Positions 1-5,761 of a stretch of 5,761 bases of DNA are shown here, one piece after another (positions within the stretch are counted from its first letter, which is position 1; each line of letters begins with the position of its first letter). This DNA comes from an uncultured Nitrososphaerales archaeon (lineage in GTDB: Archaea; Thermoproteota; Nitrososphaeria; Nitrososphaerales; JAAOZN01), in the NCBI GenBank assembly GCA_938029515.1, contig CALJAQ010000018.1, positions 1 through 5,761 on the forward strand, written 5' to 3'. Both the position numbers and the translations under genes were made by a program. The notes under the pieces were generated by a model, which saw only the letters and a list, made by a program, of their open reading frames with translations, did not search any database and had not been told where the DNA came from.

Positions 1-22
1 ATGCATAATGTCTTTAACAATC

Positions 23-68
23 TTAATTAATTAAACCCTTATATGATGAATGTCATAATTAGATGTTA
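23..68 (+). promoter_or_regulatory. Putative archaeal promoter of the sdhA-sdhB unit
   Basis: The first 73 bases contain no credible gene. An AT-rich palindrome, TTAATTAATTAA (23-34), is followed by a TATA-like box CTTATATG at 38-45. Archaeal transcription usually starts about 25 bases after the box centre, which would be near 67-70, only a few bases before the TTG start at 74. The transcript would therefore be leaderless or nearly so. The only other signal near the start, GAGG at 69-72, lies too close to the TTG to be a normal ribosome binding site, which fits a leaderless message. This is a pattern match only. Confidence 0.45.
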
Positions 69-73
69 GAGGA

Positions 74-1774
74 TTGGAGGTTTATACCCACGACATAGCA
101 ATCGTCGGCGCAGGTCTCGCAGGCCTCAGAGCAGCAATCGCAGCCTCAGAAATAAGCAAAAACCTAGACATTGCAGTAGTTTCAAAAGTGTACCCTATGA
201 GGTCGCACTCAGTCTGCGCCCAGGGTGGTACAGCGGCTGTGATGAGGGAGGGGGACAGCTACGAGCTGCACGCTTATGATACTGTGAAGGGAAGCGACTT
301 CTTGGCAGATCAAGACGTGGTAGAATTCTTCGTAAAAATGGCTAGTATGGAGCTTATAAAGCTAGAGCATTGGGGGATGCCTTGGAGCAGAACTGAAGAC
401 GGAAAGATAGCTCAAAGAGCATTCGGTGGGCACAGCTTTAATAGAACTTGTTATTCAGCAGATTTAGTAGGCTTTCAAGAAATGCATACGCTGTATGGGC
501 GGGCCTTAGCGTATGATAGCATAAAATTTTACGACGAATGGTTCGTCTCATCTTTAATAGCTGAAGAAGGGCGCGCAAAGGGCGTAACCGCTATAGAACT
601 TAAAACTGGAAGGATGTGCGCATTTAGAGCAAAAGTGATAATAATGGCTACAGGAGGCGCCTGCAGAATATATCGCTTCACAACATATTCACATACCGCT
701 ACAGGCGATGGTATGGCTTTAGCCTATAGGGCTGGTGTACCTTTAGAGGATATGGAGTTTGTTCAATTTCATCCGACAGCCCTTGTGCCTAGTGGTGTGT
801 TGATAAGTGAAGCTGCGCGTGGAGAAGGCGGATACCTACTCAACGGCAAAAACGAGCGCTTCATGGAAAAGTATGCGAAGGAGAAGATGGAGCTGGCTCC
901 ACGTGATATAGTCTCGAGGGCTGAAATGATCGAGATGATGGAGGGAAGAGCCTTCGTTGGGCCAGATGGACCGTACCTAGCGCTTGACCTCACACATCTA
1001 GGTGAAGGAAAGATCAACGAACGCCTACCTTTTATACGTGAAGTAGCGCAAAGGTTGGTGAATGTAGATCCTGCTCGTGAACATATCCCTGTAGCGCCTG
1101 CTGCGCATTATTCGATGGGTGGTATAAGAGCTGACATAAGGGCGGCAACACCTTTACCTCATCTATTTGCTGCAGGTGAATGCGCATGCCTCAGCTTACA
1201 CGGCGCCAATAGGTTAGGCTCCAACTCTACTGCTGAATGTCTGGTTTTCGGCGCTGTTGCGGGTGAAGAAGCGGCGAAACTAGCCCTCTCCTCAACTCTT
1301 CCAGATCTACCTAATGACAGGCTTAGAGAGGAGGAGAAGCGTGTCTTTGACCAAGTTTTGGGGAATGAGGGCGGCGAGAGGGTTCCTGAGCTTAGAAAGG
1401 AGATGAGTAATATCATGAATGATAAGGTGTGGATCTTCAGGGATGAGCAGGGGTTAACAGATGCTGTTAGGGAGATTAGAGCTTTAAAAGAGAGGTTCAG
1501 AAGGGCTAAAGTTGAGGACAGTTCAAGGCTGTTTAACCTAGGTTTAGTGAACGCTCTTGAGCTGGACTTCATGCTTGATCTAGCTGAAGTTACAGCATTC
1601 TCGGCGCTGAACAGAAGGGAGTCAAGAGGTGCGCATTCAAGACTGGATTACCCGGAGCGTAATGACAGAGAGTGGCTTAAACACACCCTAGCCTACTACA
1701 CACAAGGCGGACCTAGACTTGAATACACACCAGTCACTATAACGAAGTGGAGGCCTGTCGAGAGAAAGTATTAA
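74..1774 (+). CDS. sdhA: Succinate dehydrogenase/fumarate reductase flavoprotein subunit
   Basis: This 566-residue catalytic subunit interconverts succinate and fumarate on FAD and passes electrons to the iron-sulfur subunit encoded next. The length is normal for the family. The Rossmann FAD motif GAGLAG is at residues 12-17. His45 in [10 protein letters not shown] matches the histidine that binds FAD covalently in Escherichia coli SdhA. Active-site residues are present: His233 in QFHPTA, Arg277 and Arg282 in the PRDIVSR segment that carries the catalytic arginine, His345 in AHYSMGG and Arg380 in GANRLGSNS. The C-terminal ESRGAHSR motif (516-523) is also intact. TTG at 74 is the only usual start between the in-frame stop at 56-58 and the conserved N-terminus. 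The stop lies 14 bases before the preferred start of the partner gene, so the two are almost certainly one operon. No signal peptide is visible, so the catalytic head should be cytoplasmic unless exported by another route. Sequence alone does not show whether succinate oxidation or fumarate reduction dominates. L-aspartate oxidase is less likely because the adjacent gene is an SdhB partner. Confidence 0.95.
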   Translation: MEVYTHDIAIVGAGLAGLRAAIAASEISKNLDIAVVSKVYPMRSHSVCAQGGTAAVMREGDSYELHAYDTVKGSDFLADQDVVEFFVKMASMELIKLEHWGMPWSRTEDGKIAQRAFGGHSFNRTCYSADLVGFQEMHTLYGRALAYDSIKFYDEWFVSSLIAEEGRAKGVTAIELKTGRMCAFRAKVIIMATGGACRIYRFTTYSHTATGDGMALAYRAGVPLEDMEFVQFHPTALVPSGVLISEAARGEGGYLLNGKNERFMEKYAKEKMELAPRDIVSRAEMIEMMEGRAFVGPDGPYLALDLTHLGEGKINERLPFIREVAQRLVNVDPAREHIPVAPAAHYSMGGIRADIRAATPLPHLFAAGECACLSLHGANRLGSNSTAECLVFGAVAGEEAAKLALSSTLPDLPNDRLREEEKRVFDQVLGNEGGERVPELRKEMSNIMNDKVWIFRDEQGLTDAVREIRALKERFRRAKVEDSSRLFNLGLVNALELDFMLDLAEVTAFSALNRRESRGAHSRLDYPERNDREWLKHTLAYYTQGGPRLEYTPVTITKWRPVERKY

Positions 1775-1780
1775 AGGGGT
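1774..1780 (+). promoter_or_regulatory. Possible ribosome binding site deciding the sdhB-fusion start
   Basis: AAGGGGT lies 8 bases before TTG at 1789. The reading frame is open back to GTG at 1747, inside the end of sdhA, but that start would add 14 residues ([13 protein letters not shown] after the initiator) unlike the usual SdhB N-terminus and has no obvious binding site. The TTG start gives VEEKTITLNVQRY, a typical opening beta strand of the ferredoxin fold. The match to the consensus is only partial. Confidence 0.4.
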
Positions 1781-1788
1781 CAAACCTG

Positions 1789-3294
1789 TTGGTAGAAGAG
1801 AAGACGATTACACTCAACGTGCAGCGATACCAGCCGGAGAAAGGGCGTTTTACAACATCAACATATAGAGTGCCTGTGAAAAAAGGTATGACGCTGCTTG
1901 ATGCACTACTTTACGTGCGGGACAACTTAGATGGGACGCTAACCATCAGACACTCCTGCAGAATGGGCATCTGCGGGAGCTGCTCAGTCATAGCTAACGG
2001 AAGACACATTCTAGCCTGCTACACACAAATCCTTGACTTAGGCTCAGACACCATAACGGTTACGCCGATGCAGAACCTCCCCTTGATCAGAGACCTAGTC
2101 CCAGACCTAAAACCGTTCTTTGACAAGTATAAGCCTATCCAACCTTACCTCATTAAATCGGATGAAGAGATGAAGAAGCAGACAGAGTTCATCCAGAAGC
2201 CTGATGAACTCAAAAGATATTGGAATACAACGTTATGCATAAAATGCGGGCTCTGCTACTCCGCCTGCCCAGTCGTCAAATCAAACCCTGAGTTCCCAGG
2301 GCCGGCCGCCGTTACAACACTCTACCGTTTCTCCGTAGATAGTAGGGATAGTGGTGGTGAAGCTAGGCTTCAGCACACCGGGCCTTGGCTCTGCTACTAC
2401 TGTGGAGACTGCTCCATAAGCTGCCCTAAAGGTGTTGAGCCTGCGGAGTCGATTATGTCTATGCGAAGGCATCTAATAACCAACTATGATTGGACTGGTG
2501 TCTCACGTATGCTTTACAACTCAAAGAAGGCCTCGGCAATATTCACATTAGGTCTAGCGTTCATAACTCTGCTCCTAGTCTGGCTTCTACACGGACCAAT
2601 AATTACAGACAGAGTTGAGCTCACAGCATTTGCTCCAATAGAGATTGTACATAACGGGGGAATAGTATACGGTGTGCTGCTCGCTTCTCTACTGCTAAGC
2701 AACCTTGCTCGAATGTACTGGTTTACTGTGAAGAAGAGAGGTAGCGGAAGGAGTATACCATTAAGCACATACTTCACAGCATTGAAGCACGTGGTCTCAG
2801 AGTTCCTAGCGCAAGCAGGTTACTCCAGATGCGCATCTAAGCGCGCTTGGATTAACCACCTAATCCTCATGTGGGGTTATACAAGCCTATTCATACTCTT
2901 CGCAGTTCTGCTGCCTTACACGTTAGTTAATACCATACTCCCCTTAAATAACCCGCTGCGTCTAGCAGGCTACTTCGGATTCGCAACCTTAACATACGCT
3001 ACCCTCTACGCTATCATAGGAAGGTTGAGGAAGAAAGAGGAGTTTAGGAAACATTCACACCACACAGACTGGATGTTTCTCATACTTCTCTTACTCACAT
3101 CGATAACAGGCATGTTAATCCACATGTTTATAGCGCTTAACTGGCCTCTCCCAACATACATAATCTTCTCCATACACCTCGCTGTGGTTGTGCCGCTATT
3201 GGCTGAGGTGCCCTTCGGCAAATGGACCCACCTTGCTTATAGACCATTCGCACACTACTTTACTAGACTCAAAAAGGAGATTGAAACCCAATAA
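1789..3294 (+). CDS. SdhB/FrdB iron-sulfur subunit fused to a NarI/HdrE/QmoC-like cytochrome b membrane domain
   Basis: From TTG 1789 the protein has 501 residues, about twice the usual SdhB length (230-260). Residues 1-110 form a [2Fe-2S] ferredoxin domain with Cys57, Cys62, Cys65 and Cys77. Residues 130-230 hold two quartets of the form CxxCxxCxxxCP: Cys150/153/156/160 and Cys202/205/208/212. Cys205 is extra compared with standard SdhB, so two [4Fe-4S] clusters are expected. From about residue 249 there are six hydrophobic segments, near 249-268, 290-310, 355-383, 391-412, 427-449 and 456-477. His463 and His481 lie 18 residues apart, the last just after PFGKWT. This matches His187 and His205 of E. 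coli NarI, which end in PFSRLIH. His357 corresponds to NarI His56. Family knowledge suggests b-haem binding and exchange with a quinone or a similar lipid-soluble carrier. I infer that this polypeptide is both the electron relay and the membrane anchor for the preceding flavoprotein. No HdrB-type CCG domain is present, which excludes the TfrB arrangement. GTG 1747 is an alternative start (515 residues, overlapping sdhA by 28 bases). Confidence 0.88.
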   Translation: MVEEKTITLNVQRYQPEKGRFTTSTYRVPVKKGMTLLDALLYVRDNLDGTLTIRHSCRMGICGSCSVIANGRHILACYTQILDLGSDTITVTPMQNLPLIRDLVPDLKPFFDKYKPIQPYLIKSDEEMKKQTEFIQKPDELKRYWNTTLCIKCGLCYSACPVVKSNPEFPGPAAVTTLYRFSVDSRDSGGEARLQHTGPWLCYYCGDCSISCPKGVEPAESIMSMRRHLITNYDWTGVSRMLYNSKKASAIFTLGLAFITLLLVWLLHGPIITDRVELTAFAPIEIVHNGGIVYGVLLASLLLSNLARMYWFTVKKRGSGRSIPLSTYFTALKHVVSEFLAQAGYSRCASKRAWINHLILMWGYTSLFILFAVLLPYTLVNTILPLNNPLRLAGYFGFATLTYATLYAIIGRLRKKEEFRKHSHHTDWMFLILLLLTSITGMLIHMFIALNWPLPTYIIFSIHLAVVVPLLAEVPFGKWTHLAYRPFAHYFTRLKKEIETQ

Positions 3295-3298
3295 TATC

Positions 3299-3310
3299 TC
3301 TAATTTTTAT
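3299..3310 (+). terminator. T-rich probable transcription terminator after the sdhB fusion gene
   Basis: A run of five T residues (3304-3308) in an AT-rich context starts 10 bases after the stop codon. Archaeal terminators are commonly plain T-runs without a hairpin, and no clear hairpin precedes this one. TATA-like boxes follow directly, which supports a transcription unit boundary here. The run is short, so read-through is possible. Confidence 0.35.
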
Positions 3311-3323
3311 TCGAGATTGATGC

Positions 3324-3348
3324 GCTTATAAGGCTCAAAGTATTTTAA
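3324..3348 (+). promoter_or_regulatory. Putative promoter region of the metallo-hydrolase gene
   Basis: Two TATA-like boxes lie here: GCTTATAAGG at 3324-3333 and TATTTTAA at 3341-3348. The first predicts a transcript start near 3354-3356 and a short leader. The second predicts a start almost at the GTG at 3371, that is, a leaderless message. The first box is repeated exactly, over 10 bases, ahead of the AOR-family gene at 4434-4443. Confidence 0.4.
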
Positions 3349-3370
3349 TTCTTCCATCGGTAAGAAAGAA

Positions 3371-4129
3371 GTGAGAGGCTTGATCAAGCGTATCCACATA
3401 CTAGATTGTGGTACACTCGAAATAGATATGTCATACTTCACTTGGAAGGTGAATATAGGCAAACCGTACCGCTTCCCAGTTTGGTGCACGTATGTTGAGA
3501 GCGACGAAGCAAAGATTATGATAGATACTGGCTACAGCCTTGAAAATGCTCTACAATACTATAGCTGGGAGAAGCCTCAGCAGAGTGAGGAGCAGCGGCT
3601 TGACAAACAACTCGCTTTAATCGGTGTGAAGCCAGAAGATATAGATATTGTGGTCATAACTCACCTCCACTTCGACCACGCAGGCTACCTATACCTATTC
3701 AAGAACGCTAGAGTAATTGTGCAGAAGGAGGAGCTGAGGCACGCTTACGTGCCTGAACCGTTTGAAGCTATAGGATACAGCAGACCAACATTCGATATAC
3801 CATGGGTAAAATGGGAGTGTGTCAGCGGGGATCAAAAGATAGTTGATGGGCTTAGAACGGTCCTAGCCCCTGGGCACAGCGCTGGGCATCAGATACCTAT
3901 CGTAGAGAGTAAGGAGCTGAATACGATAATAATCGAAAGCGACGTTATAAGCACACGCGCCAACTTAGAGAAGCGCATAGTTGGCGGAATACATCTAGAC
4001 CCGATGGCCCAATACGAATCTATACTCAAACTTGAGAGAATCGCTAAAGAGACCGGTGGGAAGATATTCCTAGCACATGATATGGAATTCTATAACACAA
4101 TTAAACGTGGTAGAGAGTACTATACGTAG
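3371..4129 (+). CDS. Metallo-beta-lactamase fold hydrolase, AiiA-like (N-acyl-homoserine lactonase family)
   Basis: This 252-residue protein is predicted to be a cytoplasmic dizinc hydrolase. The full metal-binding set is visible: His98, His100, Asp102 and His103 in THLHFDHAG, His169 in PGHSAGHQ, Asp191, and His236 in LAHDMEF. From memory it resembles Bacillus AiiA along its length, including the FPVWC segment (35-39), the DTG turn (52-54) and the size (about 250 residues). The Tyr that in AiiA sits three residues after the bridging Asp (Tyr194) is Ser194 here, in DVISTRANLE, so catalysis may differ. Acyl-homoserine lactone hydrolysis is a family hint only; the natural substrate could be another lactone or ester. 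No signal peptide or membrane segment is seen. The start is uncertain: GTG 3371 has no clear ribosome binding site, and TTG 3380 would shorten the protein by three residues. The gene follows the respiratory pair after 76 bases and probably has its own promoter. Nothing in the sequence ties it to its neighbours' chemistry. Confidence 0.88.
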   Translation: MRGLIKRIHILDCGTLEIDMSYFTWKVNIGKPYRFPVWCTYVESDEAKIMIDTGYSLENALQYYSWEKPQQSEEQRLDKQLALIGVKPEDIDIVVITHLHFDHAGYLYLFKNARVIVQKEELRHAYVPEPFEAIGYSRPTFDIPWVKWECVSGDQKIVDGLRTVLAPGHSAGHQIPIVESKELNTIIIESDVISTRANLEKRIVGGIHLDPMAQYESILKLERIAKETGGKIFLAHDMEFYNTIKRGREYYT

Positions 4130-4139
4130 ATGTTAACCT

Positions 4140-4146
4140 AGGAGGT
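4140..4146 (+). promoter_or_regulatory. Strong Shine-Dalgarno-like sequence with unusual spacing
   Basis: AGGAGGT is the best ribosome binding site match in the window, but it lies 29 bases before the first usable ATG (4176). No ATG, GTG or TTG in that frame occurs at the normal 5-10 base distance. The frame is open from 4137, and the upstream codons read FREFARILVK directly before the ATG. Either a non-standard codon starts the MoaD-like protein, or the motif is fortuitous, or a base is wrong here. Confidence 0.4.
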
Positions 4147-4175
4147 TCAGAGAGTTCGCAAGAATACTAGTCAAG

Positions 4176-4451
4176 ATGTTGGGGCTGGGAATATTTACAG
4201 GTGGGGAAAGTGAAGCTGTCGTAGATGCCTACGATATCCTTGATGTGATAGAGGTTCTGAAAGGAAGATACCCGCTCTTTAAAGAGAAGCTATGCGACCC
4301 GAGAACAGGTAGACTATATCCTGGGTTTGATATATTTGTGAATGGGCGCCCCGCTTTGAACGAGAAGCAAGCGTTGAAGGATGGTGATGAGGTGACAATA
4401 CTTCCGATATTTGCTGGCGGATGTCAGAAAAGAGCTTATAAGGGGAATTAA
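4176..4451 (+). CDS. MoaD/ThiS-like ubiquitin-fold sulfur carrier with a tail after Gly-Gly
   Basis: This 91-residue protein has the beta-grasp pattern of the MoaD/ThiS/SAMP family. It has a short N-terminal strand, a helix around 21-34, FDIFVNGRPA (51-60), KDGDEVTILPIFAGG (68-82), and Gly81-Gly82 where the thiocarboxylate would form. In this family the C-terminal Gly is adenylated by an E1-like enzyme and loaded with sulfur, usually for molybdopterin or thiamine synthesis. Next to an AOR gene, a role in making the tungsten or molybdenum pterin cofactor is the natural inference. Unlike textbook MoaD, the chain continues for nine residues (CQKRAYKGN), so the Gly-Gly would need exposure by a protease before activation. 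QbsE is a known case with residues, including Cys, after the Gly-Gly. The ATG may be too late: the first strand appears clipped, and the open frame upstream (ILVK) would complete it. There is a 37-base gap to the next gene, so co-transcription is likely. Confidence 0.8.
   Translation: MLGLGIFTGGESEAVVDAYDILDVIEVLKGRYPLFKEKLCDPRTGRLYPGFDIFVNGRPALNEKQALKDGDEVTILPIFAGGCQKRAYKGN
4434..4443 (+). promoter_or_regulatory. Putative internal promoter (TATA-like box) for the AOR-family gene
   Basis: GCTTATAAGG is identical to the box at 3324-3333 upstream of the hydrolase gene. It lies inside the last codons of the MoaD-like gene. A transcript start would be expected near 4464, giving a leader of about 25 bases before TTG 4489. 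If real, the AOR gene can be expressed without the MoaD-like gene. Confidence 0.35.
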
Positions 4452-4488
4452 AATCTATTAGAGATAGATGCGTAAAGGTTGAGACAAA

Positions 4489-5761
4489 TTGAGCGGTTTT
4501 AAATACAAAGGTTACTGCTCGAAACTGCTTAGAGTAAATCTAACCTCACAGACTGCTCTTGAAGAACCTTTAAAGGAGATTGATGTTGAGCGTTTCATCG
4601 GTGGTAGAGGGCTTGGCGCCAAGATACTTTTCGACGAAGTCAAAGAAGGTGTTGAACCTCTAAGCCCAGAAAACAAGATCATAATAACCACAGGGCCCCT
4701 AACAGGAACAAAAGTGCCCACCAGCACAAACCGCTTTATAATCACAACAAAATCTCCGCTAACAGGCATCTACGGCTTCTCAGTCTCAGGAGGAGCCTTC
4801 GGATTAGAGTTAAAGAAGGCAGGATACGACGGCTTAGTGATAGAGGGTAAAGCGGATAAACCAACATACCTGCAGATAGAGGATGGTGAACTACATTTTA
4901 GAGACGCGAGCTGGCTCTGGGGTATACCGGTATTCGAAGCAACCAGACTTCTAAGAGAGACATTAGGATGCGACTATAGAACCATAATGATAGGCCCCTC
5001 TGGAGAGAGGCTTGTTAAGATCGCGGGCATAATCTCAGATGACCGAAGAGCCTCAGCAAGATGTGGTGTAGGCGCTGTGATGGGTTCAAAACTGCTCAAG
5101 GCGGTAGCGGTCAAAGGTTCAAAAGAATATACAGTAGAAGATGAGGCTAAATTTGATGAAGCGTTAAAAGAAGCGTTCAGGAACGTGGGGATACAGCCAG
5201 GTCCATGGAAAGAGTTTCGACAGACAGGCACCCAATCCGGGCCGATAAAGAATAACGCTTGGGGGATCTTGCCCACAGCCAACTGGCGTGAATCCGTCTT
5301 CGATAAAGCTGCTGATATAAGCTACCCTTTGTTAAGAGAGAGGTTTGTTGTCAAAGATACAGGCTGTAACCAGTGTCCAATAAGGTGCACAAAACTAACC
5401 TTGGTCAAGGATGGATCTTATGCTGGCGCTGTGACGGATGGGCCTGAGTATGAGACAATTTACGCATTCGGTAGCGCCTGCAAGATAGGTGATCCTAGGC
5501 CTATTATCGCTGCTGACATGCTATGTGACGATCTGGGTCTTGACACGATTTCAACTGGGCTTACTATATCTTGGACTATGGAGGCTTATGAGAAGAATGC
5601 TATTTCAAAGAGTGACTTGGATGGGCTGAATCTGAAGTTTGGAAGTGATGAAGGGTTGTTGACCACTGTCAAGAAGATTGCATACAGAGATGGGGCTTTA
5701 GGTAAGCTACTTTCAGATGGGGTTAGAGAAGCTGCTAGAAGAGTTGGGAAGGGCTCTGAAA
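4489..5761 (+). CDS. Aldehyde ferredoxin oxidoreductase family protein, 3' end cut by the window
   Basis: The first 424 codons are present and no stop occurs before the window ends. Family members have about 600-625 residues, so roughly two thirds is seen. Members hold tungsten or molybdenum on two pyranopterins beside a [4Fe-4S] cluster and typically oxidise aldehydes to acids with ferredoxin, in the cytoplasm. Family marks include GGRGLGAK (38-45), GPLTGTKVPTSTNRF (69-83), SVSGGAFG (98-105), AGYDGLVIEGKA (111-122), a glycine-rich GVGAVMGSKLLKAVAVKG (193-210), the cluster ligands Cys293, Cys296 and Cys300 in CNQCPIRC, and GPEYET (318-323), which matches the segment carrying a conserved active-site Glu. 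The fourth cluster Cys would lie beyond the window. Cys192 occupies a position usually Gly in RGGLGAVMGSK. TTG 4489 is the only usual start after the in-frame TGA at 4480-4482, and a weak AAAGGT (4475-4480) precedes it. The subtype (AOR, FOR, GAPOR or WOR) and the substrate cannot be told from this part. Confidence 0.93.
   Translation, partial: MSGFKYKGYCSKLLRVNLTSQTALEEPLKEIDVERFIGGRGLGAKILFDEVKEGVEPLSPENKIIITTGPLTGTKVPTSTNRFIITTKSPLTGIYGFSVSGGAFGLELKKAGYDGLVIEGKADKPTYLQIEDGELHFRDASWLWGIPVFEATRLLRETLGCDYRTIMIGPSGERLVKIAGIISDDRRASARCGVGAVMGSKLLKAVAVKGSKEYTVEDEAKFDEALKEAFRNVGIQPGPWKEFRQTGTQSGPIKNNAWGILPTANWRESVFDKAADISYPLLRERFVVKDTGCNQCPIRCTKLTLVKDGSYAGAVTDGPEYETIYAFGSACKIGDPRPIIAADMLCDDLGLDTISTGLTISWTMEAYEKNAISKSDLDGLNLKFGSDEGLLTTVKKIAYRDGALGKLLSDGVREAARRVGKGSE

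Noticed and set aside
1..30. Tiny open frame ATG to TAA of nine codons at the window start
   Set aside because: It is too short, AT-rich and without a binding site; the region is better explained as promoter.
23..34. Palindrome TTAATTAATTAA as a possible operator
   Set aside because: Such AT-only palindromes arise easily in AT-rich promoters, and no second copy or known regulator site was seen.
769..1572. Two open frames on the minus strand (769-1017 and 1159-1572)
   Set aside because: They lie wholly inside the strongly conserved sdhA gene, are low-complexity serine-rich translations, and resemble no family I know.
1789..3294. Thiol:fumarate reductase subunit B (TfrB) identity
   Set aside because: TfrB carries HdrB-like CCG cysteine motifs in its C-terminal half; here that half is hydrophobic and histidine-bearing instead.
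2281..3489. Minus-strand open frames within and just after the sdhB fusion gene
   Set aside because: They mirror the plus-strand coding sequence or its short downstream gap, have no recognisable motif, and the plus-strand frame has full cluster and haem motifs.
4512..5282. Minus-strand open frames opposite the AOR gene
   Set aside because: The plus-strand frame is an unbroken AOR-family protein with its cluster cysteines, so these are shadows.
74..5761. A single dedicated pathway joining SdhAB, the lactonase-like hydrolase and AOR
   Set aside because: A probable terminator and new promoters separate the respiratory pair from the rest, and no shared substrate can be argued from the sequence.

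Overview
The window looks archaeal. It carries a tungsten/molybdenum aldehyde oxidoreductase (AOR) family gene beside a MoaD/ThiS-type sulfur carrier. Arginine is mostly AGA/AGG and isoleucine often ATA. Starts are often TTG or GTG, and TATA-like boxes sit in the short intergenic gaps. A TACK-group thermophile or anaerobe would fit, but that is an inference and no marker gene fixes the lineage. All five recognisable genes lie on the + strand and are tightly packed. No RNA gene, mobile element, CRISPR array or long non-coding stretch is visible.

Positions 1-73 are an AT-rich leader with a likely promoter. Positions 74-3294 hold a two-gene respiratory module. The first gene is a canonical succinate dehydrogenase/fumarate reductase flavoprotein with the covalent-FAD histidine and all main catalytic residues. 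The second is an unusual iron-sulfur subunit. Its SdhB/FrdB part ([2Fe-2S] plus two cysteine quartets) runs straight into a six-helix membrane domain resembling the cytochrome b of NarI, HdrE, DsrM and QmoC. No separate sdhC or sdhD follows, so the two proteins may form a complete membrane-bound complex passing electrons between succinate/fumarate and a quinone-type carrier through haem b.

Positions 3295-3370 contain a T-rich probable terminator and two TATA-like boxes. They are followed by a metallo-beta-lactamase hydrolase very like the AiiA family of N-acyl-homoserine lactonases (3371-4129), then a small MoaD/ThiS-like protein (4176-4451) and the first 424 codons of an AOR-family oxidoreductase (4489 to the window end). 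The MoaD-like protein probably supplies sulfur for the pterin cofactor of the AOR, and it carries a nine-residue tail after its Gly-Gly. No functional link between the respiratory pair, the hydrolase and the AOR unit is proven by the sequence.

The points most worth following are the SdhB-cytochrome b fusion, its extra cluster cysteine, the blocked Gly-Gly end of the MoaD-like protein, and a 10-base TATA-like sequence repeated before the hydrolase and the AOR gene.
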